A DNA stretch of 64,000 bases, taken from contig NZ_JAGIOC010000001.1 in NCBI RefSeq assembly GCF_017876515.1, positions 3,720,001 through 3,784,000 on the forward strand, read 5' to 3'. The first letter of the stretch is position 1; every line of letters starts with the position of its first letter. A model generated the notes under the pieces. It had not been told where the DNA came from, did no database searches, and saw only the letters and a program-made list of their open reading frames with translations. Shown piece after piece: positions 36,586 to 44,737 of this stretch. The DNA is from Brachybacterium fresconis. GTDB lineage: Bacteria; Actinomycetota; Actinomycetes; Actinomycetales; Dermabacteraceae. A program made the position numbers and the translations under genes.

Positions 36586-37341
36586 TCAGGCGGCGAGGGA
36601 GCGGGCGAACTCCTCGACGGCGCGGGCCGAGGTCTCCGAGACCAGGTCGAGCTCGAGGTGGAACTGCTGTCCGGCCGCCGGGCCGCACAGATCCGAGACC
36701 GCCCGCAGGGCCACGAACGGCACGCCCAGGGCGGCAGCGGTGCGCGCGCTCGCGGTGGTCTCCATGTCGGCGCTCAGCGCGGCGGGGAACCGCTCCCGCA
36801 TGGGCTCCGCGATCGCGGCGGTCACGAAGGCGTCCCCGGAGAGCATGAGTCCGCGTCGGTGACCCGGCCCCTGCGCGCCGCCGGGCACCGTCGGACCGGC
36901 AGCGCGTCCCGCCGCGTCCTCGGCGGCGGCGGCCCACGCGTCCTCGGCGAGGAAGCGCTCCGGGCCTCCGGGAACCTGCCCGGGGGCGTAGCCGAAGGCC
37001 GTGGCGTCGGCGATCGAGTAGGTGAAGGCGTCCCCGACGATCAGCGTGCCCACCTCCACGTCTGCCGCGAGTCCTCCGCAGGAGCCGGCGGCGATCACGA
37101 CCCGCGGGCGGTGGGCGAGGATGCCCCAGGTGGCTGCCGCGGTCGCGGCGGCGATGCCGATGCCCGTGGTCACCACGACGCTCTCGCATCCGGCGAGCGT
37201 GCCGCGCACGGCGGTGACCCCGTCGGCGAAGGGCGTCCACAGAGGTTCCGGCCCTTCGAGGCGGGAGGTCACCGCGGCGGCTTCCTCCGCCATCGCGGCG
37301 AGCACCAGGAGCGGTCCGGTCGGATCATGGGACGTCGTCAT
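36586..37341 (-). CDS. mtnN: 5'-methylthioadenosine/S-adenosylhomocysteine nucleosidase-like
   Basis: A 251-residue phosphorylase-fold nucleosidase. VLAAMAEEAAAVTSRLEG starts the domain, AAGSCGGLAADVEVGTLIVG is the glycine-rich phosphate-site region, SADMETTASA contains the ribose-binding Met-Glu and RAVSDLCG the catalytic aspartate. It would recycle adenine from MTA or SAH, or act on futalosine. ATG 37341 follows TATCCT at the leaderless spacing; a much longer open frame upstream is spurious. Confidence 0.85.
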   Translation of the reverse strand: MTTSHDPTGPLLVLAAMAEEAAAVTSRLEGPEPLWTPFADGVTAVRGTLAGCESVVVTTGIGIAAATAAATWGILAHRPRVVIAAGSCGGLAADVEVGTLIVGDAFTYSIADATAFGYAPGQVPGGPERFLAEDAWAAAAEDAAGRAAGPTVPGGAQGPGHRRGLMLSGDAFVTAAIAEPMRERFPAALSADMETTASARTAAALGVPFVALRAVSDLCGPAAGQQFHLELDLVSETSARAVEEFARSLAA

Positions 37342-37348
37342 GACCAAA

Positions 37349-37354
37349 AGGATA
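37349..37354 (-). promoter_or_regulatory. -10 element TATCCT, leaderless start of the nucleosidase
   Basis: On the minus strand TATCCT lies seven bases before the ATG. Confidence 0.5.
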
Positions 37355-37449
37355 TCGGCGCGCGCTGGGGGCGCGGCGTCCCAGCCCGGTTCGTTACGCT
37401 GGAGGCATCCGCAGCGAAGCGACCCTCGGGTCGCAGGTAGGAGGCAGTC

Positions 37450-38346
37450 ATGGGTCGCGTCCGCGAGGCAGTGGTCACGGGAGCACGGGCCGTGCGCCGG
37501 ATCCCCCTTCCCTCGACCCTGACCCATCAGGCGCTGCGGGAGGCCCGCAGCCCACAGCCGCCCAGCCACGTGCAGAGGTCCCACGCCGTCGAGAACGAGA
37601 TGATCGGCCGCACGCGGACCGTCTGGCTCGACCGCCACCACGCCGACCGCGGGCTGATCGTCTTCCTCCACGGCGGCGCCTACGTCTCCGGTCCCTTCGC
37701 CAGCGACTGGGCCTGGCTGTCCCGCCAGGCCGACGCCCGCGGCTGTGCGGGACTGATGGTCGACTACCGCAACGCCCCGGACCACCAGCACCCTGTCGCG
37801 CTCGATGACTCCGAGGCCGTCCTGACGGCCCTCGTGGCCGACGGACGCCTCGGCGACCAGCCGTGGGTGCTGGCCGGCCAGCACGCCGGGGGAGGGCTCG
37901 CCTTCTCCGTCGCCCGCCGCCTGCGCGGCACCGACGTCCCCGCGCCCGCCGCGCTGATCGCCATGTCCCCCTGGTTGGACCTCGAGCTGTCCAACGCGGG
38001 GATCACCGAGACCGATCAGGCCGACCCGGTCCACGAGCGGCGCCTGCTGCGCGACGCGGCCCGCCGCTACGCCGGCCGCACCTCCCTGGACGACCCCGAT
38101 CTCTCGCCCATCAACGCGAGCCTCGAAGGGCTGCCGCCGGTGCATCTGAGCGTGGGGACGCGGGACCTGTTCCTCTCCGACGTGCGCGTGGCGAAGCTGC
38201 AGCTCGAGGAGAACGGGGTGGATCTGGACTATCGCGAGATCAGCGGCCGGCTGGGCCTGCAGCTGCTCGTGCGCAAGGGGGAGGACATCGAGCGCGTCCA
38301 CCGCGAACAGGCCGACCTCATCGAGAGGGTCTTCGAGCGGGCGTGA
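37450..38346 (+). CDS. HSL-like alpha/beta hydrolase lacking catalytic Ser and His
   Basis: A 298-residue protein of the hormone-sensitive-lipase-like family. The oxyanion motif HGGAY is at residues 74-78 and VDYRNAPDHQHPVALDDSEA follows as usual. The nucleophile elbow, normally GDSAGG, reads GQHAGG with His145 in place of serine. The acid GTRDLF is kept. The region that should hold the catalytic histidine reads SGRLGLQLL without histidine. It therefore looks like a pseudo-hydrolase, perhaps a binding protein. AGGAGG is correctly placed before the ATG and the frame is intact. Confidence 0.82.
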   Translation: MGRVREAVVTGARAVRRIPLPSTLTHQALREARSPQPPSHVQRSHAVENEMIGRTRTVWLDRHHADRGLIVFLHGGAYVSGPFASDWAWLSRQADARGCAGLMVDYRNAPDHQHPVALDDSEAVLTALVADGRLGDQPWVLAGQHAGGGLAFSVARRLRGTDVPAPAALIAMSPWLDLELSNAGITETDQADPVHERRLLRDAARRYAGRTSLDDPDLSPINASLEGLPPVHLSVGTRDLFLSDVRVAKLQLEENGVDLDYREISGRLGLQLLVRKGEDIERVHREQADLIERVFERA

Positions 38347-38379
38347 GCGGGCGCGTGCCTCGCGGTCGCGGTCCGTCGA

Positions 38380-39087
38380 TCAGTTCTCGACGATCACCAG
38401 CGCGGCGGCCGGGGCGCGCGATGTCCAGCGCCGCGCGGGCAGGGTGCGGACCATGCCGGCGATCAGCAGGGCGTGGCCGACCGTGTAGGTCATCATCACC
38501 CACACGCCGCTGTACGCGATCGAGGCGCCGGGCAGGAACCAGTCCATCGCCAGCATCGAGCTGGACAGCAGGAACAGCGTCCCACCCGTCCAGGTCATGC
38601 CGTTCCCACCGGCCGACAGGAACGCCATGGTCGCCAGCGCCACCGCGTATGCGGCCACCGCGGGCAGCATCGGGCCGGCGCCGTCCGCGCAGGCCACGAA
38701 CAACCCGATCACGACGCCGCCGTAGGGGATGGCCAGGGCGATGCGCAGCGGGTCGCGGCTGCGGTTCCACAGCGGCGCCAGCGCCGCCGAATAGCAGACC
38801 AGGGCGGCCAGGAAGCTGAGCACGGCGATCAGCTGCCCGGACTGCGAGGCGAGCCCGGCGAGGGTGTCGCCCGCCCAGGCGAACAGCAGCCCCAGCACCA
38901 TCAGGACGCTGGTCCGCGTGCGGCGGGGGACCGCGGTCAGCACCACCGCGATCAGCAGCGGCGCGAACATCGGCTGGGTGATCCGCTGCAGCAGCTCCGC
39001 GTCCGTCAGCAAGGACCCGACGTGGACCGCGACCAGAACGGCGTACGCCACCCAGAGGGCGACATGGGCGGTTCTGATCGCAGGCAC
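38380..39087 (-). CDS. YhhN/TMEM86-type membrane protein, lysoplasmalogenase-like
   Basis: A 235-residue integral membrane protein with about eight helices. The pattern LLFAWAGDTLAGL, LVCYSAALAPLW and SSMLAMDWFLPG matches the YhhN family, whose studied members hydrolyse the vinyl-ether bond of lysoplasmalogens. Start is GTG at 39087 with TAGCCT six bases upstream. Confidence 0.75.
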   Translation of the reverse strand: MPAIRTAHVALWVAYAVLVAVHVGSLLTDAELLQRITQPMFAPLLIAVVLTAVPRRTRTSVLMVLGLLFAWAGDTLAGLASQSGQLIAVLSFLAALVCYSAALAPLWNRSRDPLRIALAIPYGGVVIGLFVACADGAGPMLPAVAAYAVALATMAFLSAGGNGMTWTGGTLFLLSSSMLAMDWFLPGASIAYSGVWVMMTYTVGHALLIAGMVRTLPARRWTSRAPAAALVIVEN

Positions 39088-39093
39088 GCACCC

Positions 39094-39099
39094 AGGCTA
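39094..39099 (-). promoter_or_regulatory. -10 element TAGCCT, leaderless start of the YhhN gene
   Basis: On the minus strand TAGCCT lies six bases before the GTG. Confidence 0.5.
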
Positions 39100-39239
39100 G
39101 AAAGCCTTCGCCGAGCGAACCAGAGGATTTTCCCTGGGTACGGGCACGGTTGGGTAACAACGCGGCACGAAGTGGTCACGAGGATGGAGATAACGGACAT
39201 CCGGGGCGCGAGCGGCGCAGAGCCTCGCGCCCCGCGCCG

Positions 39240-40976
39240 TCACATCTGCTGCGGGGCGTTCACCCCGAGCGCGTCGAGCCCTTCGACCAGGACCGTCTCG
39301 GTCAGCTGCGCGAGGGCCAGTCGCCCCGAGCGCAGCTGCTCGTCGGACTCCTGGAGGATCGGGGAGGCGTCGTAGAAACCGGTGAACGCCTGCGCCAGGG
39401 AGAACAGGTACGCGCACAGCCGGTGCGGCTCGTAGGCGGCGCCCACGGCGGCGAGCGTCGGCCCGAAATCCAGCAGCTGCAGGGCCAGCGCCCTCTCGGC
39501 GTCGTTCTCGACCCGCGGGGACGCGGACGCGACGATGCCCTGCGCCTCGGCCTTGCGGGAGATGGAGCGGATCCGGGCCACCGCGTACTGCAGGTACGGG
39601 GCCGTGTTGCCGGTCAGGGCCAGCATCCGGTCGAGGTCGAAGGTGTAGTCCGAGTCGTGCGCGGTCGAGAGGTCCGCGTACTTCACGGCCCCGATGCCGA
39701 TGTCGTGGGCGATCTGCACCCGTTCGCTCTCGGGGAGGTCGGGGCGCAGCTCGTCGATCACGGTGCGGGCCGTCGCGACGGCCTCCTCGAGCAGGGCCAT
39801 CAGCCGCAGGGAGGCCCCGGAGCGGGTGCGCAGGATCTTGCCGTCCTCACCGAGCACGGAGCCGATCTTCACGTGCTGGGCGTCGACCTCGGCCGGCAGC
39901 CAGCCCGCCTCGCGGGAGGCCGTGAAGACCATCTGGAAGTGCAGCTCCTGCGCGGAGCCGACGACATAGGCGATGCGGTCCGCGCCGAGGTCGCCCACCC
40001 GATGGCGCACCGCGGCGAGATCCGTGGTGGCGTAGCCGTAGCCGCCGTCGGACTTGCGGATGATCAGCGGCAGCGGCTGCTCGTCGCGTCCCGTGAATCC
40101 CTCCGGGAAGACGCACAGGGCACCGTCGGAGATCGTCGCGATGCCATCGGCCTCCAGATCCCTGCAGACGGTCTCGAGCTGGTCGTTGTAGGTGGACTCG
40201 CCCGCGAGATCCGCATCGGTCAGCGTCACGCCGAGCATGTCGTAGATGCGGTGGAAGTACTGCTTGGACAGCTCCACCAGCTGGGTCCAGATCCGCAGGG
40301 ACTCGGCGTCGCCGGACTGCAGGGTCGCGACCCGCTTGCGGGCCCGGTCGGCGAAGTCGCCGCCGGCGTCGAACGTCGCTCGCGCCGCCTGGTAGAAGGC
40401 GTTCGGATCCGTCTTCAGCAGCTCCGCCTCGGCGCTGTCCTCGCCCACCTCGAGGAGGTGCTCGATGAGCATGCCGAAGGGCGTGCCCCAGTCGCCGATG
40501 TGGTTCTGCCGGATCACGCTGTGGCCGAGCTTCTCCAGGGTGCGGGCGATCGAGTCGCCCACCACGGTGGTGCGCAGGTGGCCGACGTGCATCTCCTTGG
40601 CGACGTTCGGTGCCGAGTAGTCGATGACCACGGTGTCCGCGTGCTCCGGGACGGGCGCGCCGAGCCGCGGATCCGCAGCCAGCTGCCCGGCCTGCTCGGC
40701 GATCCATTCCGTGCGCAGGCGGATGTTCAGGAACCCCGGACCCGCGATCTCGGGGGTCTCGGCGATGCCGCCCAGGTCCACGGCCGCCAGGATGTCCGCG
40801 GCGATGTCGCGCGGCTTCCGCCCCAGGCGCTTCGCCAGACCCATCGCCGCGTTGCACTGGAAGTCCGCGAACTGGGACGGTCGGATGATCGGATCCGCAT
40901 CGGCGTACTCGGGCCCGAAGGCGGAGGCGAAGGCGGATTGGAAGCGCTCGGTCAGCGCGATCTCGGGAGCAGGCAT
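39240..40976 (-). CDS. argS: Arginyl-tRNA synthetase
   Basis: A 578-residue class I synthetase. The N-terminal tRNA-binding domain is followed by the HIGH-type signature HVGHLRTT at residues 130-137, GDWGTPFG, and GKILRTRSG in the position of KMSKS. The C-terminal anticodon domain ends LGVNAPQQM. It charges tRNA-Arg. The ATG at 40976 follows TACCCT by six bases without a Shine-Dalgarno site; the long upstream open frame does not encode conserved sequence. Confidence 0.96.
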   Translation of the reverse strand: MPAPEIALTERFQSAFASAFGPEYADADPIIRPSQFADFQCNAAMGLAKRLGRKPRDIAADILAAVDLGGIAETPEIAGPGFLNIRLRTEWIAEQAGQLAADPRLGAPVPEHADTVVIDYSAPNVAKEMHVGHLRTTVVGDSIARTLEKLGHSVIRQNHIGDWGTPFGMLIEHLLEVGEDSAEAELLKTDPNAFYQAARATFDAGGDFADRARKRVATLQSGDAESLRIWTQLVELSKQYFHRIYDMLGVTLTDADLAGESTYNDQLETVCRDLEADGIATISDGALCVFPEGFTGRDEQPLPLIIRKSDGGYGYATTDLAAVRHRVGDLGADRIAYVVGSAQELHFQMVFTASREAGWLPAEVDAQHVKIGSVLGEDGKILRTRSGASLRLMALLEEAVATARTVIDELRPDLPESERVQIAHDIGIGAVKYADLSTAHDSDYTFDLDRMLALTGNTAPYLQYAVARIRSISRKAEAQGIVASASPRVENDAERALALQLLDFGPTLAAVGAAYEPHRLCAYLFSLAQAFTGFYDASPILQESDEQLRSGRLALAQLTETVLVEGLDALGVNAPQQM

Positions 40977-40982
40977 GCGACC

Positions 40983-40988
40983 AGGGTA
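40983..40988 (-). promoter_or_regulatory. -10 element TACCCT, leaderless start of argS
   Basis: On the minus strand TACCCT lies six bases before the ATG. Confidence 0.5.
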
Positions 40989-41001
40989 GTCGCGTCGGCG
41001 G

Positions 41002-41047
41002 GGGCGGATCGAGTGTGACGTCCGGGGCGGATCGAGTGTGACGTCCG
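41002..41047. repeat. Perfect 23-bp tandem duplication upstream of argS
   Basis: Two identical units containing GATCGAGTGTGACGTCC abut at 41024/41025. The array lies just upstream of the argS -10 element, over its -35 region. Confidence 0.9.
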
Positions 41048-41159
41048 GAACCCCTCGGCGGCGTGGAGGGGTCTCCTCGGTCGCGCTCGGGTTCCGCGGT
41101 GCGGTTCCCCGTACCTCGCCCGGGGGCTGACCCCCTGGCCGGGCACCGGCCGTCATGCC

Positions 41160-41165
41160 TAGGCT
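41160..41165 (+). promoter_or_regulatory. -10 element TAGGCT, leaderless start of the YccF gene
   Basis: TAGGCT lies six bases before the ATG at 41172. Confidence 0.55.
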
Positions 41166-41171
41166 GGCGGC

Positions 41172-41591
41172 ATGCGTTCCCTTCTCGCCCTGATCCTGAA
41201 CATCATCTGGCTGCTCACCGCGGGATGGTCCCTGTTCCTGGGCTACGTGCTCGCCGGGATCATCGCCTGCATCTTCGTCGTGACGATCCCCTTCGGCCTG
41301 GCGTCGTTCCGGATCGCGGGCTTCGTGATCTGGCCCTTCGGCCGCGAGGTGGTCGACACCCACCGCGGCGGCGTCGGGAGCGCGCTGGGCAACGTGCTCT
41401 GGTTCCTCATCGCCGGCTGGTGGCTGGCCATCGGCCACATCGTCACCGCCGTCGCGCAGGCCATCACGATCATCGGCATCCCGCTGGCCTGGGCGAACAT
41501 CAAGCTCATCCCCGTCACCTGCTTCCCCTTCGGCAAGGAGGTCGTCGGCTCCGACGCGGCCCGCGCCCGCATGTTCCCCACGGCTCGCTGA
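41172..41591 (+). CDS. YccF (DUF307) family membrane protein
   Basis: A 139-residue membrane protein with two repeated halves, each a pair of helices: LNIIWLLTAGWSLFLGYVLA and NVLWFLIAGWWLAIGHIVTA. IPFGLASFRIAGFVIWPFGR and IPLAWANIKLIPVTCFPFGK repeat the same pattern. This is the YccF domain. Function is unknown. The next gene starts three bases after its stop. Confidence 0.88.
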   Translation: MRSLLALILNIIWLLTAGWSLFLGYVLAGIIACIFVVTIPFGLASFRIAGFVIWPFGREVVDTHRGGVGSALGNVLWFLIAGWWLAIGHIVTAVAQAITIIGIPLAWANIKLIPVTCFPFGKEVVGSDAARARMFPTAR

Positions 41592-41594
41592 GCC

Positions 41595-41657
41595 GTGCCG
41601 CAGAACACCGGCGTGCCGCAGGACGCGGTCGTGCCGCAGAATCCTTCGGTGCCGCAG
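41595..41657 (+). repeat. 18-bp-spaced GTGCCGCAG units carrying four GTG codons
   Basis: GTGCCGCAG recurs at 41595, 41613, 41631 and 41649, in frame, encoding VPQ every six residues. Confidence 0.85.
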
Positions 41658-42200
41658 GCCCCGTCCGCCGATGAGACCCCGACCGGCGTGGAGACTCCGC
41701 CCGTCGATGAGACTCCGCCCGTGGACGACGTCGAGTATCGCCGTCTCAGCGACCTGATCGCGGCGGGGCTCGCGGTCGTGAGCACCCGGCAGGGCAGCCA
41801 CGACGTCGCCGTCACCGTCGACTCCTATCTCGATCTCTCCTACGACCCGCCCACGATGCTCGTGGCCCTGTACGGGATGTCCCGCATCGCCGAGGCCGCC
41901 GAGGAGTCCGGGCACTTCTGCCTCAGCGTCCTGGCCGCGGACCAGCAGCACCTGGCCGACCGCTTCGGCACCCCCGGCACACCGCTGATCGGTCTCTTCA
42001 GCGGCGTCGAGATCACACGCACGACCGATGGGGACGCGATCCTCCCGGGCACGCTCGCCCACTTCGCGATCCGCGTGGAGCAGGCCGTCGATGCCGCCAC
42101 CCACCGCCTGCTGATCGGCCCCGTGATCGAGATGGGGGCGGGCCGGCTCGAGATCGGGCCCGCGGTGCGCTTCGCCGCCGAGAAGCGCGAGCTGCGCTGA
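41595..42200 (+). CDS. Flavin reductase-like FMN-binding protein
   Basis: About 201 residues if started at GTG 41595. The core from YRRLSDLIAAGLAVVSTRQG through VTVDSYLDLSYDPPTMLVAL to the C-terminus is the flavin-reductase split barrel. The N-terminal 45 residues are a low-complexity tail built from four 18-bp units beginning GTGCCGCAG, each a possible start (41595, 41613, 41631, 41649). The partner oxygenase is unknown. It may be co-transcribed with yccF. Confidence 0.75.
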   Translation: MPQNTGVPQDAVVPQNPSVPQAPSADETPTGVETPPVDETPPVDDVEYRRLSDLIAAGLAVVSTRQGSHDVAVTVDSYLDLSYDPPTMLVALYGMSRIAEAAEESGHFCLSVLAADQQHLADRFGTPGTPLIGLFSGVEITRTTDGDAILPGTLAHFAIRVEQAVDAATHRLLIGPVIEMGAGRLEIGPAVRFAAEKRELR

Positions 42201-42285
42201 CGGCGGGTCCGCCGCCGCGGCCTGCCTCGTCGGCACGGCCCGCTCCCTCGGCACGACCCGCGCGTCGGCACCCCTGCCTCCCGTC

Positions 42286-42291
42286 TATGCT
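42286..42291 (+). promoter_or_regulatory. -10 element TATGCT of the leader-peptide/hydrolase operon
   Basis: TATGCT lies six bases before the ATG at 42298, not before the hydrolase start, so the first codon of the transcript should be that of the 13-residue leader. Confidence 0.5.
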
Positions 42292-42297
42292 GGGCCG

Positions 42298-42339
42298 ATG
42301 GATCGCCCCGCCCCGACGACGCCGGCCGTGAGCGCGTGA
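42298..42339 (+). CDS. Leaderless 13-residue peptide coupled to the hydrolase gene
   Basis: ATG at 42298 opens MDRPAPTTPAVSA and stops at TGA 42337-42339. That stop overlaps the GTG start of the hydrolase (GTGA), the same four-base overlap used throughout this genome for coupled genes. The hydrolase itself lacks a ribosome binding site. The simplest reading is that a ribosome loaded on the leaderless peptide re-initiates at the hydrolase. Confidence 0.5.
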   Translation: MDRPAPTTPAVSA

Positions 42340-43265
42340 GACCTCTGCTGCGGCCGCTGCTGAAGGCGTTCGCCGCGCCGCGGTTGAACATGCGCGAGGA
42401 CTACCAGAAGGTCCGCCGCCTCCAGCGTCACCTCACCGCGCTCCCGCGCACGAGGTACCGCGCCGCCTCCTGGCGCACCGTCCCCGGCGATCCCGGCAGC
42501 CACGTGCCGGTGCGGGTCTTCCAACCCCGCGAGAAGCGGCGCGAGGACGTGCTGGCGTTCTTCCACGGCGGCGGCTGGGTCACCGGCGACATCGAGAGCT
42601 ACACCCCGGCCTGCGCCACGATGGCGGACCTCACCGGATGCGTCGTCGTCTCGGTCGACTACCGACTGGCCCCGGAGCACCCCTTCCCGGCGGGCCTCGA
42701 GGACTGCTACCAGGTGGTGCGCCTGCTGCTGGACGAGCCCGGACGCGCAGGACTCGTCGATCCCGGCCGGATCGTGCTGGTCGGAGACTCCGCCGGCGGC
42801 AACCTCGCCGCCGCCGTGTCCCTGCTGCTGCGCGAGCGCGGACACGTCGGGGTGCGCCGGCAGATCCTGCTCTACCCGGTGACCCACTGGGACCACGACC
42901 CGGCCACCACTCCGTTCGCCTCGGTGCGCGAGCACGGCGCCGACTACCGCCTGACCTCCACCGAGGTCCAGGACTACATGGAGATGTACGTCCCCGACCC
43001 CGAGCACCGGAAGGATCCCCGCGTCTCCCCGCTGATGGCGGGCGACCTCACCGCACAGCCGCGGACCCTGGTGATCACCGCGGAGCTGGACCTGCTGCGG
43101 GACGAGGGGGAGGCCTACGGCCAGGCCCTGTCCGGAGCCGGCACCGCGGTGCGCATCCATCGCGTGCCCGAGGCGCTGCACGGCTTCATCACCCTGCCGC
43201 GCTTCTCGAGATCCCTGCGGGACGCCTACGAGGTGATCGACGAGTTCCTCGAGGAGCCGTTATGA
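42336..43265 (+). CDS. HSL-family alpha/beta hydrolase (esterase)
   Basis: A 309-residue esterase with full catalytic equipment: HGGGW at 77-81, the elbow GDSAGGN with Ser152, aspartate in ITAELDLLRDEG and histidine in EALHGFI. It starts with GTG in a four-base overlap with the leader peptide and ends in an ATGA overlap with the acyltransferase-like gene. Together with the next two genes it forms a tight operon, suggesting ester formation and cleavage on one lipid or alcohol substrate. Confidence 0.88.
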   Translation: MRPLLRPLLKAFAAPRLNMREDYQKVRRLQRHLTALPRTRYRAASWRTVPGDPGSHVPVRVFQPREKRREDVLAFFHGGGWVTGDIESYTPACATMADLTGCVVVSVDYRLAPEHPFPAGLEDCYQVVRLLLDEPGRAGLVDPGRIVLVGDSAGGNLAAAVSLLLRERGHVGVRRQILLYPVTHWDHDPATTPFASVREHGADYRLTSTEVQDYMEMYVPDPEHRKDPRVSPLMAGDLTAQPRTLVITAELDLLRDEGEAYGQALSGAGTAVRIHRVPEALHGFITLPRFSRSLRDAYEVIDEFLEEPL

Positions 43266-44737
43266 GCCGTGAGGCCTGGGTGCGGCTGGACAACGCCTCG
43301 AACATCTTCCTGGCCGCCCGCAGCGAGGTCGACCCCAAGGTGTTCCGCCTCAGCGCCGAGCTGGACCACGAGGTGGACCCTCAGCTGCTGCAGGAGGCTC
43401 TGGAGTCCACCTACGAGCGCTACCGGCTCTACCACGCGGTGCTGCGGCGCGGCGTGTTCTGGTACTACCTCCAGGACAGCGATCTGCGGCCGCAGGTGAT
43501 CGCCGAGGAGACCGCGCCCTGCGCCCCGATCTACCAGGCCGACCGCCGCACGCTGCTGTTCCGGGTCATGCACCACCATCGCCGGATCAGCCTCGAGGTG
43601 TTCCACGCGCTCGCCGACGGCACCGGTGCCCTGTGGTTCCTCACCGACCTGGTGGCCGCCTACGTGCGGCGCCGCTTCCCCGACCCCGCGCTGCCCGGCA
43701 GTGACGGACCCGGCGGCGACGAGCCCGGCGGCGACGAGCCCGACGCGCCGACCGACGTGCCGGTCGATGACCGGTCGGCGGACGCGGAGCCCGTCCACCA
43801 CCTGACCACCGACGACTTCGTCCACTACTTCCGCAAGCGCCGCCGTCGCCGCCGTCGGCCCGATGCGTGGGCGGAGCGCGCCGCCTTCAGCCGCGAGGCC
43901 GCGCCGGCACCGCTGACCGTCGCGGTCGACGTCGAGGATGCCGAGAGCGAGGACCGCGAGGAGCGGCCGACGCCCCCGGACACCCCGGTGCACCACATGC
44001 GCGGGACCCGCACACCGGATTCCCGTCCGCGCCTGGTCGAGCTCACGATGCCCGTCGCCCCGGTGCTGTCCCTGGCCCGCGCCGAAGGCGCTGCCCTGAC
44101 CATGTACCTGACCGCGGTGCTGTTCGAGGCGGTCCGACGTTCCTCGGGCGGGCTGGGGCACGCCCGCACCCTCGCCGCCTCGGTGCCGGTGAACCTGCGG
44201 CAGTTCTTCCCCTCCACCTCGGCGCGGAACTTCTTCGCCACCACCCGCATCCAGCACACCTACGGCGAGGGGGACGACTCCCTCGGGCACATCTGCCGGG
44301 TCCTGGAGCGCGACTTCCGCACCAAGGCCTCCGCGGACCATCTGGAGCACAACCTGCGGCGCTTCCTCCGCTTGGAGCGCACGCCCCTGCTGCGCGTGGT
44401 GCCGCGCCCGCTCAAGGACATGATCCTGTCCCAGGTGAACCGGGCGAACAATCGAGGACTGACCGTCGCGGTCTCGAACCTGGGCCGGGTCACGATGCCG
44501 GATCGGGCCGCCGCGCACGTGCAGCGGCTGCTGTTCCACGTCTCCGCCGTGCGGCCCCAGATCTCCGTCGTCTCCCACGGCGGCGTGCTGACGATCTCCT
44601 TCACCGCCCCGTTCGTCGAGACCGACCACATCCGCGAGTTCGTCCGCATCCTCACCGACGCCGGCGTCGAGGTCTCCGTCGCCGCGGCGCGCACCACCGA
44701 GGCCGAACTCGCCGCGGTGGGGGAGGCGGGGCCATGA
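43262..44737 (+). CDS. Condensation/alcohol acetyltransferase-like protein
   Basis: A 491-residue protein of the CoA-dependent acyltransferase fold. The catalytic-type motif is HALADGTG (HxxxDG) near residue 115. Later segments TMYLTAVLFEAV, ASVPVNLRQFFPSTSARNFF and a DFGW-like region follow the pattern of alcohol acetyltransferases and condensation domains. A long acidic then basic insert (GGDEPGGDEP, followed by KRRRRRRRP) separates the halves. It is linked by ATGA overlaps on both sides. Substrate unknown. Confidence 0.75.
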   Translation: MSREAWVRLDNASNIFLAARSEVDPKVFRLSAELDHEVDPQLLQEALESTYERYRLYHAVLRRGVFWYYLQDSDLRPQVIAEETAPCAPIYQADRRTLLFRVMHHHRRISLEVFHALADGTGALWFLTDLVAAYVRRRFPDPALPGSDGPGGDEPGGDEPDAPTDVPVDDRSADAEPVHHLTTDDFVHYFRKRRRRRRRPDAWAERAAFSREAAPAPLTVAVDVEDAESEDREERPTPPDTPVHHMRGTRTPDSRPRLVELTMPVAPVLSLARAEGAALTMYLTAVLFEAVRRSSGGLGHARTLAASVPVNLRQFFPSTSARNFFATTRIQHTYGEGDDSLGHICRVLERDFRTKASADHLEHNLRRFLRLERTPLLRVVPRPLKDMILSQVNRANNRGLTVAVSNLGRVTMPDRAAAHVQRLLFHVSAVRPQISVVSHGGVLTISFTAPFVETDHIREFVRILTDAGVEVSVAAARTTEAELAAVGEAGP

